Notes under the pieces: model-generated
Told to the model about the DNA's origin: nothing
Databases searched by the model: none
The model's input: only the letters and a program-made list of their open reading frames with translations
Shown: piece by piece, positions 5,484 to 5,656 of the stretch
How the letters are laid out: every line of letters begins with the position of its first letter
Numbering within the stretch: the stretch's first letter is position 1
Assembly (NCBI GenBank): GCA_031538565.1
Contig: JAVKLS010000057.1
Coordinates: 1-5,656 of the forward strand
Length of the DNA stretch: 5,656 nucleotides
Source: JASGCK01 sp031538565
Lineage (GTDB): Bacteria; Pseudomonadota; Gammaproteobacteria; Burkholderiales; Burkholderiaceae_C
Reading direction: 5' to 3'
Made by a program: the position numbers and the translations under genes

Positions 5484-5529
5484 AATCAGATACACTTCCC
5501 TCCTCCCAAATAAAGAAAGGAAAATCCTA

Positions 5530-5656
5530 ATGTTTAAAAAATTGATTGCTGTGTTTTTTGCATTTCTTGCCACTGTAGGCAGTGCAAGTTTTGCAAACGC
5601 ACAAGAATACTATGACCTAGCCCTCGTTCGTGCTGATGGCATGAGGATTGTTCTGA
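5530..5656 (+). CDS. exported protein of unknown function, 5' end only
   Basis: ATG 5530 is preceded by AAAGGA (5516-5521) at eight bases, a good Shine-Dalgarno site. The 42 visible codons encode a Sec signal peptide: basic MFKK, a hydrophobic core LIAVFFAFLATVGSASF, and a likely signal peptidase I cut after ANA (residue 24), then QEYYDLALVRADGMRIVL. There is no lipobox cysteine and no prepilin motif, so it is not another pseudopilin. The start resembles ComEA-type leaders, but the mature part lacks the helix-hairpin-helix opening, so I do not name it. It lies 46 bases after gspK with no terminator seen between, so it could be the end of the gsp operon or have its own promoter (TAAAAT at 5481-5486 is a lone -10-like hexamer). 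It could be a T2SS substrate, but nothing in the sequence shows that. Confidence 0.75.
   Translation, partial: MFKKLIAVFFAFLATVGSASFANAQEYYDLALVRADGMRIVL

Noticed and set aside
5479..5510. GGAGGAGG-like ribosome site on the minus strand after gspK
   Set aside because: The GTG just downstream reaches a stop within six codons and the next minus-strand frame is antisense to gspK; the motif comes from a CT-rich spacer.

Overview
The window holds the tail-to-tail junction of a biosynthetic threonine dehydratase gene (ilvA) and part of a type II secretion system (T2SS) cluster: gspC on the minus strand, divergent from gspG-gspH-gspI-gspJ-gspK on the plus strand. A new exported-protein gene begins at the right edge and is cut off. 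The ilvA and Gsp sequence styles (short GspC with only the homology region, GspG ending in GADG...DIGSW, GspH with LGPEP...DGVGEF), together with moderate-to-high GC, suggest a betaproteobacterium of the Burkholderiales, perhaps Comamonadaceae-like. This assignment rests on remembered family resemblance, not on a search.

Region 1-331 has no supportable gene. It contains long C and G homopolymers (C17, G12), alternative inverted repeats, an almost perfect 15-nt tandem repeat and a short hairpin. Its first 135 bases look so unlike the rest that either a special non-coding element or poor assembly is possible. At 332-385 a 17-codon reading frame with its own AAGG Shine-Dalgarno-like sequence encodes a peptide in which 8 of 17 residues are Leu, Ile or Val. 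It stops one base before the first possible ilvA start (TTG 386) and nine bases before the likely ATG (395), and ilvA has no visible ribosome site of its own. This is the best candidate for an undescribed feature: a leader peptide that couples or senses translation upstream of the first enzyme of isoleucine synthesis.

ilvA (395-1987) is intact, with the PLP lysine, the glycine-rich loop and a full double ACT-like regulatory region. Its last 35 bases overlap the 3' end of gspC, which runs the other way. gspC and gspG diverge with 20 bases between start codons if gspG starts at 2516.

gspG-H-I-J-K are tightly packed, with stop/start overlaps of 10, 11, 1 and 1 bases, so they are almost certainly one translationally coupled operon. 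They encode the major pseudopilin (GspG) and the four minor pseudopilins (GspH, I, J, K) of the T2SS inner-membrane pseudopilus. GspC would link that inner-membrane platform to the outer-membrane secretin. The secretin (GspD), ATPase (GspE), platform protein (GspF) and GspL/M are not in the window, and gspK is not followed by gspL. After a 46-base gap comes a signal-peptide gene (5530 onward) whose function cannot be told from its 42 visible codons.
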